A stretch of 64,000 nt of DNA, taken from positions 3,423,501 through 3,487,500 of the forward strand of contig NZ_CP020474.1 of NCBI RefSeq assembly GCF_002080415.1, read 5' to 3'. Positions 39,361 through 47,885 of the stretch are shown piece by piece. Position numbers and translations under genes: made by a program. The first letter of the stretch is position 1. Each line of letters starts with the position of its first letter. The stretch is from Roseovarius mucosus (GTDB lineage Bacteria; Pseudomonadota; Alphaproteobacteria; Rhodobacterales; Rhodobacteraceae). A model generated the notes under the pieces. The model worked only from the letters and a program-made list of their open reading frames with translations. It was not told where the DNA came from and ran no database searches.

Positions 39361-40044
39361 GTGATCTGGCACCCCTCGCCCAATATCGGCCTGCGCCGGG
39401 GGGGCGTGTGCCCGGATATGATCGTGCTGCATTATACCGCGATGGTCACGGTCGAGGCGGCGCTGGAGCGGTTGTGCGATCCCTCTGCCGAGGTGTCGGC
39501 GCATTACCTGATCTGCGAGCGTGGCCGCCTCTGGCATCTGGTTGACGAGGGCGCGCGCGCCTGGCATGCCGGGGCAGGGCAGTGGGGGGATGTGACAGAT
39601 GTCAACTCGCGCTCTATCGGCATTGAACTGGCCAATACCGGCCTGCATCCGTTTCCCGAGCCGCAGATGCGGGCGTTGGAGGGGCTGATTGTGGGCATCA
39701 TGGCGCGGTGGTCTATCCCGCCTGCCCGGGTCATCGCCCATTCCGATATGGCGCCTGCGCGCAAATGTGATCCGGGGCCGCGTTTTGACTGGCGGCGGTT
39801 GGCGCGGCAGGGGCTGTCGATCTGGCCTGCGCAGGGATCTGAAGCCGCCCCAGAGCAATTTTCACACGATGCCGCGCGGTTTGGCTATGTCCGGTCCGAG
39901 GGTGTGAGCGAGGCCGATATCCTGCGCGCCTTTCGCCTGCGGTTTCGCCCGCATGTCACGGGGCCGCTTGACCCGCAGGATTGCGCGATGATGGCGGACC
40001 TCGCCGCGCGCTTCGCCGTTGACCGCGCCGCGCCAAGCGCCTAA
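39361..40044 (+). CDS. AmpD-like N-acetylmuramoyl-L-alanine amidase
   Basis: This 227-residue zinc amidase cleaves muropeptides between MurNAc and L-Ala. Visible zinc-site segments are MIVLHYTAM (His), VIAHSDMAPARKCDPGPRFDW (His and Asp) and SIGIELANTG. A C-terminal peptidoglycan-binding-like region (EADILRAFRLRFRPHVTGPLD) follows. It is placed with a GTG start at 39361, 8 nt after the lipoprotein stop. An earlier start is possible. No signal peptide is seen, as in cytosolic AmpD. Confidence 0.85.
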   Translation: MIWHPSPNIGLRRGGVCPDMIVLHYTAMVTVEAALERLCDPSAEVSAHYLICERGRLWHLVDEGARAWHAGAGQWGDVTDVNSRSIGIELANTGLHPFPEPQMRALEGLIVGIMARWSIPPARVIAHSDMAPARKCDPGPRFDWRRLARQGLSIWPAQGSEAAPEQFSHDAARFGYVRSEGVSEADILRAFRLRFRPHVTGPLDPQDCAMMADLAARFAVDRAAPSA

Positions 40045-40054
40045 GTCAGCCCTT

Positions 40055-40468
40055 GCGCGGAGGGCCGGATGGCCGCGGCACCTGCAAGGGTGACGAGGAA
40101 AGTCCGGACTCCACAAGACAACGGTGCCGGGTAACGCCCGGCTGGGGTAACCCAAGGGAAAGCGCCACAGAGAAGAGACCGCCCCAGAGTGATCTGAGGT
40201 AAGGGTGAAACGGTGGGGTAAGAGCCCACCGCGGGACGGGCAACCGGACCGGCACGGCAAGCCCCACCGGGAGCAATGCCAAATAGGGACCGCGCGCGGG
40301 GGCTGGTCCTGGACCCTGGTCCGGGATACCGCCCGCAGGCACGTCTTGGCCCGGCGGTCCGGGTTGGCAGCTAGAGGGGCGTTGGCAACAGCGTCCCAAG
40401 AGGAATGGTCATCCAGCCCCGGATTACGGTCCGGGGTGGACAGAATCCGGCTTACAGGCTCTCCGCGC
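40055..40468 (+). ncRNA. rnpB: RNase P RNA, class A
   Basis: The conserved 5' core GAGGAAAGTCCGGACTCCAC (from about 40093), the internal AACGCCCGGC..GGTAACCCAAGGGAAAGCGCCACAGAG region and the 3' core GACAGAATCCGGCTTACAGG are all present. The P1 helix can form between GCGCGGAG (40055-40062) and CTCCGCGC (40461-40468). The roughly 414-nt length is normal for an alphaproteobacterial RNA that matures tRNA 5' ends. A C-T-rich tail (CCCTTTTC) follows the 3' end. Confidence 0.96.
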
Positions 40469-40505
40469 CCTTTTCATTTCTAAGCTTCGGGTTAAAACCC
40501 CTCGC

Positions 40506-41012
40506 ATGCCGTATGAATGGACCGCGCCTCGCACCGAGGCTGATACAGATAGAACGCTCTCGCTCTGGCCGCATCGCTCGCTGCCGCGCCGGGGCTTTGC
40601 CGCCTTTGTGCTGGCCACGTTCACGCTGATCACCGTGCCGCTCTATCCGCTTCTTGGCACGGCGGTGCTTTGGGGGCTGTTGCCGTTCCTGCTTATGGCG
40701 GTGGCGGGGATGTGGTGGGCGTTGGAGCACAGCTATCGTACCGCGCGGCTGACCGAGGTTCTGACCATCGCGCCCGAAGAGGTGCATCTGGTGCGCACCA
40801 ACCCGCGCGGCGATGTGCAGGAATGGGCCTGCAACCGCTATTGGGCGCAGGTCAATATGCATGACACTGGCGGGCCGGTCGCGCATTACATCACGCTCAA
40901 GGGATCAGGCCGCGAGGTTGAGATTGGCGCGTTCCTGTCGGAAGAGGAGCGGATGGCGCTTTACGGCGAATTGGCGGATGCCCTGCGCCCGCCCGGCACG
41001 GTGGTGGGGTAG
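40506..41012 (+). CDS. DUF2244-domain membrane protein
   Basis: This 168-residue protein has two closely spaced transmembrane segments (about residues 30-75, with FAAFVLATFTLITVPLYPLLGTAVLWGLLPFLLMAVAGMWWA). A cytoplasmic beta-rich part with EVHLVRTNPRGDVQEWACNRYWAQVNM is typical of DUF2244 proteins. Members often sit near respiratory genes and have no proven function. It lies just after rnpB and 3 kb before ctaD. Confidence 0.83.
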   Translation: MPYEWTAPRTEADTDRTLSLWPHRSLPRRGFAAFVLATFTLITVPLYPLLGTAVLWGLLPFLLMAVAGMWWALEHSYRTARLTEVLTIAPEEVHLVRTNPRGDVQEWACNRYWAQVNMHDTGGPVAHYITLKGSGREVEIGAFLSEEERMALYGELADALRPPGTVVG

Positions 41013-41062
41013 CCTGTGCCGCCCCGGCCTTTGAGCCGGGGCCTCAGGGTTCGGGGCGCGGG

Positions 41063-41083
41063 GTCCCGGGTCAGGCCCGGGAC
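41063..41083. repeat. REP-like palindrome (GTCCCGGG-n5-CCCGGGAC)
   Basis: An 8-bp stem with the loop TCAGG lies between the DUF2244 gene and rlmJ. Core and loop (GGGTCAGGCCC) match the inverted copy at 43842-43870. Confidence 0.5.
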
Positions 41084-41136
41084 GGGAACGCCAAGCGCCC
41101 TCTTTTCCACACCACCGCGACCTGCTACCAACCGCC

Positions 41137-41916
41137 ATGCTCAGCTATCAGCACCATTACCACGCGGGCAATCCGGCGGATGTCCACAAGCACGCAGCGC
41201 TTGCCTGGGTGTTGGACTATCTGTGCCAAAAGCCGAAACCGCTCAGCTATATCGAGACCCACGCTGGGCGCGGCCTCTATGATCTGGGCGATGCCGCGGC
41301 GCTGAAAACCGGCGAGGCGGCGCAGGGCGTGGCGCGGCTTGAGGCGCGCTTTGCCACCGACCACCCGTATCGCCGCCGTTTGACCCAGACCCGCGCGGCC
41401 CATGGGGCCAGAGCCTATCCCGGCTCGCCCTTGATCGCCGCGCAGAGCCTGCGCCGGGTGGACAGCCTGCATCTGGCCGAACTGCACCCCGCCGAGAACG
41501 CGCATCTGCGGCGCAATCTGGCGGGCTATGATGTGAACATCCGCCAGCAGGACGGGTTCGAAATGGCACAAGAGCTGTGCCCGCCCACACCCCGGCGCGG
41601 CGTTTTGCTGGTAGACCCCAGCTATGAGGTCAAGACCGAGTATGAGAGCATCCCCCGCCACCTGACCCAGATCGCCCGCAAGTGGAATGTGGGCATCCTG
41701 ATGCTCTGGTATCCGATCCTGACCAGCGGGGCGCATGAGGGGATGCTGATCCACCTTGGCGCGGCCTTTCCAGAGGGTCTGCGCCACGAGGTCGCCTTTC
41801 CCCCCGTCCGCGCCGGTCACCGGATGGTTGGCTCGGGGTTATTTGTGGTCAATGCGCCCTATGGGCTTGAGGCGGAACTTGCGCGGATAACAGAGGTATT
41901 CGCGGCGAAAGGGTGA
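41137..41916 (+). CDS. rlmJ: 23S rRNA (adenine(2030)-N6)-methyltransferase RlmJ
   Basis: This 259-residue SAM-dependent methyltransferase starts MLSYQHHYHAGNPADVHKHAALAWVLDYL, an RlmJ hallmark. SAM-site segments YIETHAGRGLYDL and YPGSPLIAAQSLR follow, then the catalytic motif LLVDPSYEVKTEYE (DPSY variant of DPPY). It methylates A2030 of 23S rRNA in E. coli. It stands alone, 13 nt before REP-like repeats begin. Confidence 0.94.
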   Translation: MLSYQHHYHAGNPADVHKHAALAWVLDYLCQKPKPLSYIETHAGRGLYDLGDAAALKTGEAAQGVARLEARFATDHPYRRRLTQTRAAHGARAYPGSPLIAAQSLRRVDSLHLAELHPAENAHLRRNLAGYDVNIRQQDGFEMAQELCPPTPRRGVLLVDPSYEVKTEYESIPRHLTQIARKWNVGILMLWYPILTSGAHEGMLIHLGAAFPEGLRHEVAFPPVRAGHRMVGSGLFVVNAPYGLEAELARITEVFAAKG

Positions 41917-41933
41917 GGGGGCATTTGTAGTGT

Positions 41934-41967
41934 TGTCATCCTCGGGCTTGACCCGAGGACCTCTGGC
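41934..41967 (+). repeat. REP-like element copy 1 (5' side of pentapeptide gene)
   Basis: The unit TGTCATC plus CCTCGGG-CTTGA-CCCGAGG plus ACCTCTGGC forms a 7-bp stem-loop. A near-identical direct copy follows 46 bp later. Confidence 0.75.
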
Positions 41968-41979
41968 CCCGTTGCCCCC

Positions 41980-42013
41980 TGTCATCCTCGGGCCTGACCC
42001 GAGGACCTCTGGC
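41980..42013 (+). repeat. REP-like element copy 2 (direct repeat of copy 1)
   Basis: This 34-bp unit differs from copy 1 in one loop base (CCTGA for CTTGA). Both lie in the leader of the pentapeptide-repeat gene. Confidence 0.75.
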
Positions 42014-42088
42014 TTCCCGAAAACCTCCCTCTTGCCCCAAGGCACCGATCTCGCCAAGGTTGCAGCGCGGGTTGGTAAAGGTGCGCGC

Positions 42089-43786
42089 ATGGATCAGACG
42101 GATTTGACCATCACATTGCCGCTCAGCGCGCAGCAAGGGCAGATCATTCTTTTTGCGCTGGGCATTGCCGTGGCCAGCGTGATCGTCTGGGTCGCGACAG
42201 AAACGGAAACCCGCAAACCTTCGCCGTTGGCCCTGCTCAAGGCCTTTGGCTGGGCAATGGTGCCGATCTGGCTTTTGCTCTTTGGTGGCACGCTCTGGCA
42301 GGTCTGGCAGATGCTCTCGGGTGGCGACACCGCGTTTGCGGGCAGACAGTCTCTGGGCGCAGGCGCTCTGGTTGCGGCGCTTCTGGGTGCGCCCTTCGTG
42401 GTCTGGGGCACGGTGCTGAAACAGCGCACGGTGGATTTCCAGCAAGAGGGCCATATCACCGACCGCATCAACAAGGCGGTGGAGCAGTTGGGGGCGGAAA
42501 AGAGCGTCAAGCGCGACGGCAAAGAAACTACGGAACCCAATATCGAGGTCCGCATCGGCGCGATCCTATCACTGGAACGCATCGCGCAGGACAGCACGCG
42601 CTATGACAAGGGGCGCGATCATGTGCGGGTGATGGAGATTTTATGCGCCTATGTGCGAGAGAATTCCAACGCCAGAGCGCCGCGTGATTTTCCCTTGGTC
42701 GATTGGGAGCCGTTGAAGGACGACGCCACAAAGGCAGAGCGCAAGGCGCATGAGATGTGGCGTGAAGTGCGGTTCAGAGACCGCTTCAATGCCAATGCGC
42801 GGGAATGGGCGGTCAGCCTGCCAAAACCCCGCGCAGATATTGCACAGACCTTGCAGGTTCTTGGCCGCCGCACCGCCGAGCAGCGCCGGGTCGAGGCGGC
42901 GTGGCCAAATCCGCCAGAGAAAGAGACCGTTTGGCCCTTTGATGTGCCTTGTCCGGAATTGTCAGAAGTGGAGGGTGATGACGTCCGGACATCAGCAGAG
43001 ATCGAAAGTTTCAAGAAAAAGCTCGTTGCATGGCGCGACCGCCTGCACGACTACTCCGGTTATCGGCTCGACCTGCGGGGGGCCAATTTACAAGGAACAG
43101 ACCTGTCAGCGAAACGCCCCGATGCCTCTGATGCGGTTTTTGCTGGTTTGTTGCTGGTAGGCACACGGATAGAGGGAGCGAACCTCAGCGAGGCGCGGAT
43201 GGAAGGGGCGGACCTCAACGCTGCGCGGATGGAGGGGGCGAACCTCAGCAGGGCGCGGATGGAGGGGGCGGACCTCAGCGCGGCGCGGATCGAGGGGGCC
43301 AACCTCTTCCGGACGCGGATGGGGAATGCGAACCTCTTCTGGGCGCAGATGGAGGGAGCGAGCCTCTTCTGGGCGCGGATGGAGGGGGCGAGCCTTAGCG
43401 GGGCGCGGATGGAGGGGGCGTACCTTAGCGGGGCGCGGATGGAGGGGGCGTACCTTAGCGGGGCGCGGATGGAGGGGACGTTCCTCACAGAGGCGCGGAT
43501 GGAGGGAGCGAGCCTCTTCCGGGCGCGGATGGATAGTTTCACGTCTCTCATGGCGGCTACTTTCCAAGGTGCCGCCATGAGAGACATGAACTTGAGAAAA
43601 GTGCCGATTTTCGCCGAACAGCTCAATTCAAGTTTCGGGGACTTAACTGTCGAATTGCCCAAGGGGATGGCACGACCGGCCCATTGGCCGGATTGGGAAT
43701 TGGATGGGCAAACCTTCGACACCGAATGGCGCAAGTGGCGGAACAACCCCATTGTCTACACACCGCCGCCGAAGCCGGAGGGGTAG
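42089..43786 (+). CDS. Membrane-anchored pentapeptide-repeat protein
   Basis: This 565-residue protein has an N-terminal region with two or three transmembrane segments (about residues 12-35, 47-66 and 79-98). A soluble helical region with NIEVRIGAILSLERIAQDSTRYDKGRDHVRVMEILCAYVREN comes next, which is found in membrane pentapeptide proteins. A pentapeptide block (about residues 331-480, A[N/D]L-x-x repeats such as GANLSEARMEGADLN) follows, which should fold as a right-handed quadrilateral beta helix. The block includes twelve 30-bp DNA repeats. The start follows AAAGGTGCGCGC. Its function is unknown. Confidence 0.85.
   Translation: MDQTDLTITLPLSAQQGQIILFALGIAVASVIVWVATETETRKPSPLALLKAFGWAMVPIWLLLFGGTLWQVWQMLSGGDTAFAGRQSLGAGALVAALLGAPFVVWGTVLKQRTVDFQQEGHITDRINKAVEQLGAEKSVKRDGKETTEPNIEVRIGAILSLERIAQDSTRYDKGRDHVRVMEILCAYVRENSNARAPRDFPLVDWEPLKDDATKAERKAHEMWREVRFRDRFNANAREWAVSLPKPRADIAQTLQVLGRRTAEQRRVEAAWPNPPEKETVWPFDVPCPELSEVEGDDVRTSAEIESFKKKLVAWRDRLHDYSGYRLDLRGANLQGTDLSAKRPDASDAVFAGLLLVGTRIEGANLSEARMEGADLNAARMEGANLSRARMEGADLSAARIEGANLFRTRMGNANLFWAQMEGASLFWARMEGASLSGARMEGAYLSGARMEGAYLSGARMEGTFLTEARMEGASLFRARMDSFTSLMAATFQGAAMRDMNLRKVPIFAEQLNSSFGDLTVELPKGMARPAHWPDWELDGQTFDTEWRKWRNNPIVYTPPPKPEG
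43171..43530 (+). repeat. Twelve tandem 30-bp repeats encoding paired pentapeptides
   Basis: Units of exactly 30 bp (10 codons, pattern GGAGGGGGCGnnCCTnnnC then n-GGCGCGGAT) run without gaps. Units 43411-43440 and 43441-43470 are identical, and 43381-43410 differs in one codon. Near-identity at DNA level suggests recent duplication or gene conversion, with possible copy-number variation. Confidence 0.9.
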
Positions 43787-43802
43787 CGCCACCCTCAATT
43801 GT

Positions 43803-43836
43803 CGTCATCCTCGGGCGTAACCCGAGGATCTTTGGC
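43803..43836 (+). repeat. REP-like element copy 3 (3' side of pentapeptide gene)
   Basis: CGTCATCCTCGGG-CGTAA-CCCGAGGATCTTTGGC matches copies 1 and 2 in stem and flanks, with loop and end changes. Confidence 0.7.
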
Positions 43837-43841
43837 GGTAA

Positions 43842-43870
43842 GAGGTCCTCGGGTCAGGCCCTAGGAGGAC
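43842..43870 (-). repeat. REP-like element copy 4, inverted
   Basis: The reverse complement of this stretch matches copy 2 (TCCTCGGGCCTGACCC and flanks) with one mismatch in the stem. Together with copy 3 it makes an inverted pair. Confidence 0.65.
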
Positions 43871-43975
43871 GGGGGTGTGTGAGGGGAGAGGTCCTCGCGC
43901 CCGCACCCGAGGGCGACGCCCCCAAATCCCCCCGTTATCCCTGCCCCCTCTCGCAAGGGGGTGCGACAAAATTCT

Positions 43976-43989
43976 TTGATCTGCATCAA
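43976..43989. promoter_or_regulatory. FNR/FnrL-type binding site upstream of ctaD
   Basis: TTGATCTGCATCAA is a perfect match to the FNR consensus TTGAT-N4-ATCAA, centred about 117 bp upstream of the ctaD start. FnrL proteins control oxygen-linked respiratory genes in Rhodobacterales. Oxygen regulation of this aa3 oxidase gene is therefore likely; activation or repression cannot be told from position alone. Confidence 0.75.
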
Positions 43990-44099
43990 ATTCGCGCATT
44001 GCCGCGCCCCCCCAGACATTCTAAAACCCTGAAACATCACGGGCATGTGAGACTCAAGCGCTCCCCATGCCCCGCACCAACACCAGCAGGAGGCACACA

Positions 44100-45773
44100 A
44101 TGGCAGATGCAGCCATTCACGGCCACGAACACGAAGATCAGCGCGGGTTTTTCACCCGGTGGTTCATGTCTACGAACCACAAGGATATCGGTATCCTCTA
44201 TCTGATCGTTTCAGCGTTTGTCGGCCTGATCTCGGTCACGTTCACCGTCTATATGCGGATGGAACTGATGGAACCGGGCGTTCAATACATGTGCATGGAA
44301 GGCGCACGGTTCATCGCCTCTGATGTTGCCGAATGTACGCCCAACGGTCACCTCTGGAACGTGATGATCACCTATCACGGCGTGCTGATGATGTTCTTTG
44401 TCGTCATTCCCGCCCTCTTTGGTGGGTTTGGCAACTATTTCATGCCCTTGCAGATCGGCGCGCCGGATATGGCGTTTCCGCGTATGAACAACCTGTCGTT
44501 CTGGCTCTATGTTGCGGGCACCTCGCTGGGTGTGGCCTCGCTCTTGGCGCCGGGTGGCAATGGTCAATTGGGTTCGGGCGTGGGTTGGGTGCTTTATCCG
44601 CCGCTTTCGACCAATGAGGCGGGCATGTCGATGGACCTTGCGATTTTCGCGGTCCACGTGTCGGGCGCATCGTCGATCCTTGGGGCGATCAATATGATCA
44701 CCACCTTCCTCAACATGCGCGCGCCGGGCATGACGCTGTTCAAGGTGCCGCTGTTTTCCTGGTCGATCTTTGTCACCGCCTGGCTGATCCTGCTCAGCCT
44801 GCCGGTTCTGGCGGGGGCGATCACCATGCTGCTCACCGACCGTAACTTTGGGACCACCTTCTTTGATCCCTCGGGCGGCGGCGATCCGATCCTCTACCAG
44901 CACATCCTGTGGTTCTTTGGCCATCCGGAAGTGTATATCATCATCCTGCCCGGGTTTGGCATCATCAGCCATGTGATCGCCACCTTCTCGCGCAAGCCGA
45001 TCTTTGGCTATCTGCCGATGGTCTGGGCGCTGATCGCGATTGGGGTTCTGGGCTTTGTCGTCTGGGCGCACCACATGTATACCGTGGGCATGTCGCTGAC
45101 GCAGCAGAGCTATTTCATGCTGGCGACGATGGTCATCGCGGTGCCGACGGGCGTCAAGGTGTTCTCTTGGATCGCCACGATGTGGGGCGGCTCGATCGAA
45201 TTCCGCACACCGATGCTTTGGGCCTTTGGCTTTCTCTTCCTCTTCACCGTGGGCGGCGTGACCGGCATTGTCCTCAGCCAAGCTGCCGTGGACCGCGCCT
45301 ATCATGACACCTACTATGTCGTGGCGCATTTCCATTATGTGATGAGCTTGGGGGCCGTGTTCGCGATCTTTGCGGGGATTTACTTTTACTTCCCCAAGAT
45401 GACCGGGCGTATGATCCCTGAATGGGGTGGCAAGCTGCACTTCTGGGCGATGTTCATCGGTGCGAACCTTACCTTCTTCCCGCAGCACTTCCTGGGTCGT
45501 CAGGGCATGCCGCGCCGTTACATCGACTATCCCGAGGCTTTCGCGCTGTGGAACTGGTGGTCGTCGATTGGGGCCTTCCTGTCCTTCGCGTCGTTCGTGT
45601 TCTTCTTTGGCCTCGTGATCTATGCCCTCTTCCGGGGCGCCCGCGAGACCCGGCCGAACCCGTGGAACGAATATGCCGACACGCTGGAATGGACCCTGCC
45701 GTCGCCGCCGCCGGAGCACACCTTTGAGCAGCTTCCCAAGCGCGAAGATTGGGACAAGCAGCCCGCGCACTAA
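44100..45773 (+). CDS. ctaD: Cytochrome c oxidase subunit I, aa3 type
   Basis: This 557-residue, twelve-helix haem-copper oxidase subunit reduces O2 with electrons from cytochrome c and pumps protons. Ligands are visible: low-spin haem His in [11 protein letters not shown], CuB His and cross-linked Tyr in [11 protein letters not shown], CuB His pair in [10 protein letters not shown], and haem a3/a His in [11 protein letters not shown]-channel Asn in [10 protein letters not shown] and Glu in HPEVY are also present. AGCAGGAGG precedes the ATG. Subunits II and III are not adjacent, as in many alphaproteobacteria where ctaD stands alone. A strong terminator follows. Confidence 0.97.
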   Translation: MADAAIHGHEHEDQRGFFTRWFMSTNHKDIGILYLIVSAFVGLISVTFTVYMRMELMEPGVQYMCMEGARFIASDVAECTPNGHLWNVMITYHGVLMMFFVVIPALFGGFGNYFMPLQIGAPDMAFPRMNNLSFWLYVAGTSLGVASLLAPGGNGQLGSGVGWVLYPPLSTNEAGMSMDLAIFAVHVSGASSILGAINMITTFLNMRAPGMTLFKVPLFSWSIFVTAWLILLSLPVLAGAITMLLTDRNFGTTFFDPSGGGDPILYQHILWFFGHPEVYIIILPGFGIISHVIATFSRKPIFGYLPMVWALIAIGVLGFVVWAHHMYTVGMSLTQQSYFMLATMVIAVPTGVKVFSWIATMWGGSIEFRTPMLWAFGFLFLFTVGGVTGIVLSQAAVDRAYHDTYYVVAHFHYVMSLGAVFAIFAGIYFYFPKMTGRMIPEWGGKLHFWAMFIGANLTFFPQHFLGRQGMPRRYIDYPEAFALWNWWSSIGAFLSFASFVFFFGLVIYALFRGARETRPNPWNEYADTLEWTLPSPPPEHTFEQLPKREDWDKQPAH

Positions 45774-45793
45774 GGCGGACCGCATGAAACACA

Positions 45794-45823
45794 AAGGCCC
45801 CGGAGAGATCCGGGGCCTTTTGC
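45794..45823 (+). terminator. Rho-independent terminator of ctaD
   Basis: A perfect 10-bp stem (AAGGCCCCGG with CCGGGGCCTT), loop AGAGAT and a T-run (TTTTG) lie 20 nt after the stop codon. Confidence 0.9.
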
Positions 45824-46006
45824 ATGGCAGCAGCCCAATCCTGCGGCGTGCGGCATTGCCCAAGCATCGCAGCCGATGCGCGGCCCCGCGATTGGCGCGC
45901 TATCACCAAGGTGATCTCCGGTGATCACCTGTGACCGGCCCCGCGATTGCCATGCGGCCAAGCGGTGCCTAAGTGCAATTTCCACACAGTCTAAAGGGAG
46001 ATTTCA

Positions 46007-46417
46007 ATGCTTATCACGCGTCGTCACTTCGCTGGCCTCACTCTGGCCGCTGCCGCCACAGCGCTTGGGGCCGCGCCATCCTTTGCGGCCTCGGATATCC
46101 GCAAGGGCACGCTTTCGGGTCGGCAGGGTTATACCGTGTCGGGAACGGTCAAGATCAAGAAAAAGGATGGCAAAACCGTCGTTCATCTTGCAGATGACTA
46201 TCTTTTTGATCCCAGCAAGAACCCACCGGATATCAAGATCGGTTTTGGCAATGGCGAGCAATATGCCAAGGGTTCCAAGATCCACGACAAGCTGACCGTC
46301 AAGAAAGGGGCTGCAAGTTTCGAGGTGCCCGCCGGGATCAATACCGACGACTTCCAAGAGCTCTATATTTATTGCGAGCAGTTCAGCGTCATTCTGGGTG
46401 TCGCCCCGCTCAAATGA
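46007..46417 (+). CDS. DM13-domain periplasmic protein with Tat-like leader
   Basis: This 136-residue exported protein has a leader TRRHFAGLTLAAAATALGAAPSFAAS with a twin-arginine pattern. A single DM13-like domain follows: YTVSGTVKIKKKDGKTVVHLADDYLFD, PDIKIGFGNG and a terminal segment YIYCEQFSVILGVAPLK that holds the conserved Cys. DM13 domains are proposed electron-transfer or redox modules with a reactive Cys. It lies alone downstream of ctaD. AAAGGGAGATTT precedes the ATG. Confidence 0.8.
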   Translation: MLITRRHFAGLTLAAAATALGAAPSFAASDIRKGTLSGRQGYTVSGTVKIKKKDGKTVVHLADDYLFDPSKNPPDIKIGFGNGEQYAKGSKIHDKLTVKKGAASFEVPAGINTDDFQELYIYCEQFSVILGVAPLK

Positions 46418-46540
46418 TCTGGCGGCGCATCACAACATTGAAAACCGCTGGAAATGGCGGTTTTTTCTCGTCTTACTCCTTGCCCCATGATGGTCAAACG
46501 CGCAACGTCCCCGCGCCGCCGAGTTTGAGAACCAAGGCCG

Positions 46541-46927
46541 ATGTATGCACAGGATTCCTTTTTCGATCTGTCCACCGGGGGGCAGATCGGCCTTGTTGGG
46601 CTGAGCGGTTTTCTTTTCATTCTGTTCATTCTGGCCGCCAGAGTTTTGTTGCGACATCGGGGCATCTGGAGCAGGCTTTTGGGGGCTCTGGTTCTGTTCT
46701 GGCTCTTTATCTGGCTCTCGCCCCAGCTCTATTACGAATACTACCGCCTGCTGATCCCAAGCCTGCCTGCTCAATGGGTGATATGGCCGCCGCGCAACCC
46801 AACTGAGGGGATTGTGCTTTTGGTGTTGCAAGGCCCTCAGAGCCTTGCAGCGCATGGGCAGGCCGTCTTGGGTTGGTGTCTTTTGGCCGCGCCCTTTATT
46901 CGTGGTTCAGCCAAGCGTCGCCGGTAA
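46541..46927 (+). CDS. Small hypothetical membrane protein
   Basis: This 128-residue protein has two clear transmembrane segments (about residues 17-35 and 45-60) and a third weaker one near the C-terminus, with a tryptophan- and tyrosine-rich centre (LYYEYYRLLIPSLPAQWVIWPP). No family recognised. It is convergent with the OxyR-like gene; the two coding regions abut. Confidence 0.55.
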   Translation: MYAQDSFFDLSTGGQIGLVGLSGFLFILFILAARVLLRHRGIWSRLLGALVLFWLFIWLSPQLYYEYYRLLIPSLPAQWVIWPPRNPTEGIVLLVLQGPQSLAAHGQAVLGWCLLAAPFIRGSAKRRR

Positions 46928-47860
46928 TCATTCCAGCCGCACCAGAGCGGCAAAGCGGTCGCGCGCCACCTCTCGGATCACCCGCACGATGCGTTCCACC
47001 ATCGGCCCATGCGCCGAGCGCCTGCGCCACGCCACCCCGACCGAGCGCAGGAACCTGTCCTGACGAAAGCTGAGGATCGCCACGTCGCCGGTTTCGGGGG
47101 ACACTTCGGACTGCACATAAAGCGCGGGCAGAAAGCAGATGCCCATGTTCAGGGCCGTCATCTGGCGCAGGGCGTCAAGGCTGGTGCCCTCATACTCTTG
47201 CCGTAGCTGCGCGCCCACCTCTTCGCAGAGCGTGACAATCTGCGTATGCATGGGATAGCCACGCGGCAGCGCCAGAATATCCTGACCCGCCAGATCCGCA
47301 TCCTGCGCCGAGGCTTGCCCCGCCAGCGGATGATCCTGCGCCACCGCCAGCTTGAGCGGTTCGCGAAACAGGCGCTCTACGGCAATGTCGCTCGAGTTGA
47401 GCGGCAGTTGCGCAAGGATCAGATCATGCCGCCCCTCAAGCAGTTCTTCTTGCAATACCGTGGGGGCGGCATCGCGGATAATGAGCTTGAGCCCCGGATA
47501 GGTCCGCCGCAATCGCCGCACCACATAGGGCAGGAAATAGGGGCCAAGCGTTGGGCTGGCCCCAAGACGGATGGTGCCAGCCATACCCTCGCGCGTGGAT
47601 TGGGCCAGACTGCCGAGAACCTCGGCCTCTTCGATCATCTTGCGGGCATGGGTCAGAACCTCGCGCCCGCCCGGTGTCAGGATGGCCCCACGATGCCCGC
47701 GCTCGACCAGTGTCATCCCAAGCGCGGTTTCCAGACCAAGGATTTGCTGGCTCAGCGAGGGTTGGCTGACGCCCACACGTTCGGCGGCCTTACGGTAATG
47801 CCCGGTCTCGGTCAGGGCGATGAAATATCGCAATTGCCTGAGCGTTATGTCTTGTGCCAT
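46928..47860 (-). CDS. OxyR-like LysR regulator lacking the second redox Cys
   Basis: This 310-residue LysR protein starts ITLRQLRYFIALTETGHYRKAAERVGVSQPSLSQQILGLE, a close OxyR-type HTH. Effector features are GASPTLGPYFLPYVVRRLRRTYPGL and the loop around TLCEEVGAQLRQEYEGTSLDALRQM. In E. coli OxyR the peroxidatic C199 is followed by C208; here only the first Cys (TLC) is present in the loop. An OxyR-type half-site lies upstream (47886-47900). It is either a one-Cys OxyR or a relative with another effector. Confidence 0.85.
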   Translation of the reverse strand: MAQDITLRQLRYFIALTETGHYRKAAERVGVSQPSLSQQILGLETALGMTLVERGHRGAILTPGGREVLTHARKMIEEAEVLGSLAQSTREGMAGTIRLGASPTLGPYFLPYVVRRLRRTYPGLKLIIRDAAPTVLQEELLEGRHDLILAQLPLNSSDIAVERLFREPLKLAVAQDHPLAGQASAQDADLAGQDILALPRGYPMHTQIVTLCEEVGAQLRQEYEGTSLDALRQMTALNMGICFLPALYVQSEVSPETGDVAILSFRQDRFLRSVGVAWRRRSAHGPMVERIVRVIREVARDRFAALVRLE

Positions 47861-47885
47861 GTCACCCCCCTTGTCAGATCCTAAG

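Larger units (their letters stand above)
43787..44099. other. Intergenic region before ctaD: REP-like pair and FNR site
   Basis: These 313 bp hold no gene. They contain two REP-like units in opposite orientation (43803-43836 and 43842-43870), an FNR-type box at 43976-43989, and the ctaD ribosome-binding site AGCAGGAGG. Confidence 0.7.

Noticed and set aside
43060..43752. A repeat-rich minus-strand frame opposite the pentapeptide array
   Set aside because: A gap-free 30-bp repeat keeps any stop-free frame open on both strands. The sense frame has the recognised pentapeptide pattern; the antisense frame has none.
44211..45863. A 550-codon minus-strand frame opposite ctaD
   Set aside because: It is antisense to cytochrome oxidase subunit I and rich in charged low-complexity residues. 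It runs through the ctaD terminator.
45881..45949. A 14-bp direct repeat (CGGCCCCGCGATTG) and GATCACC-rich dyads after the ctaD terminator
   Set aside because: The copies are short, only two in number and without a neighbouring gene they could explain. Kept only as a note.
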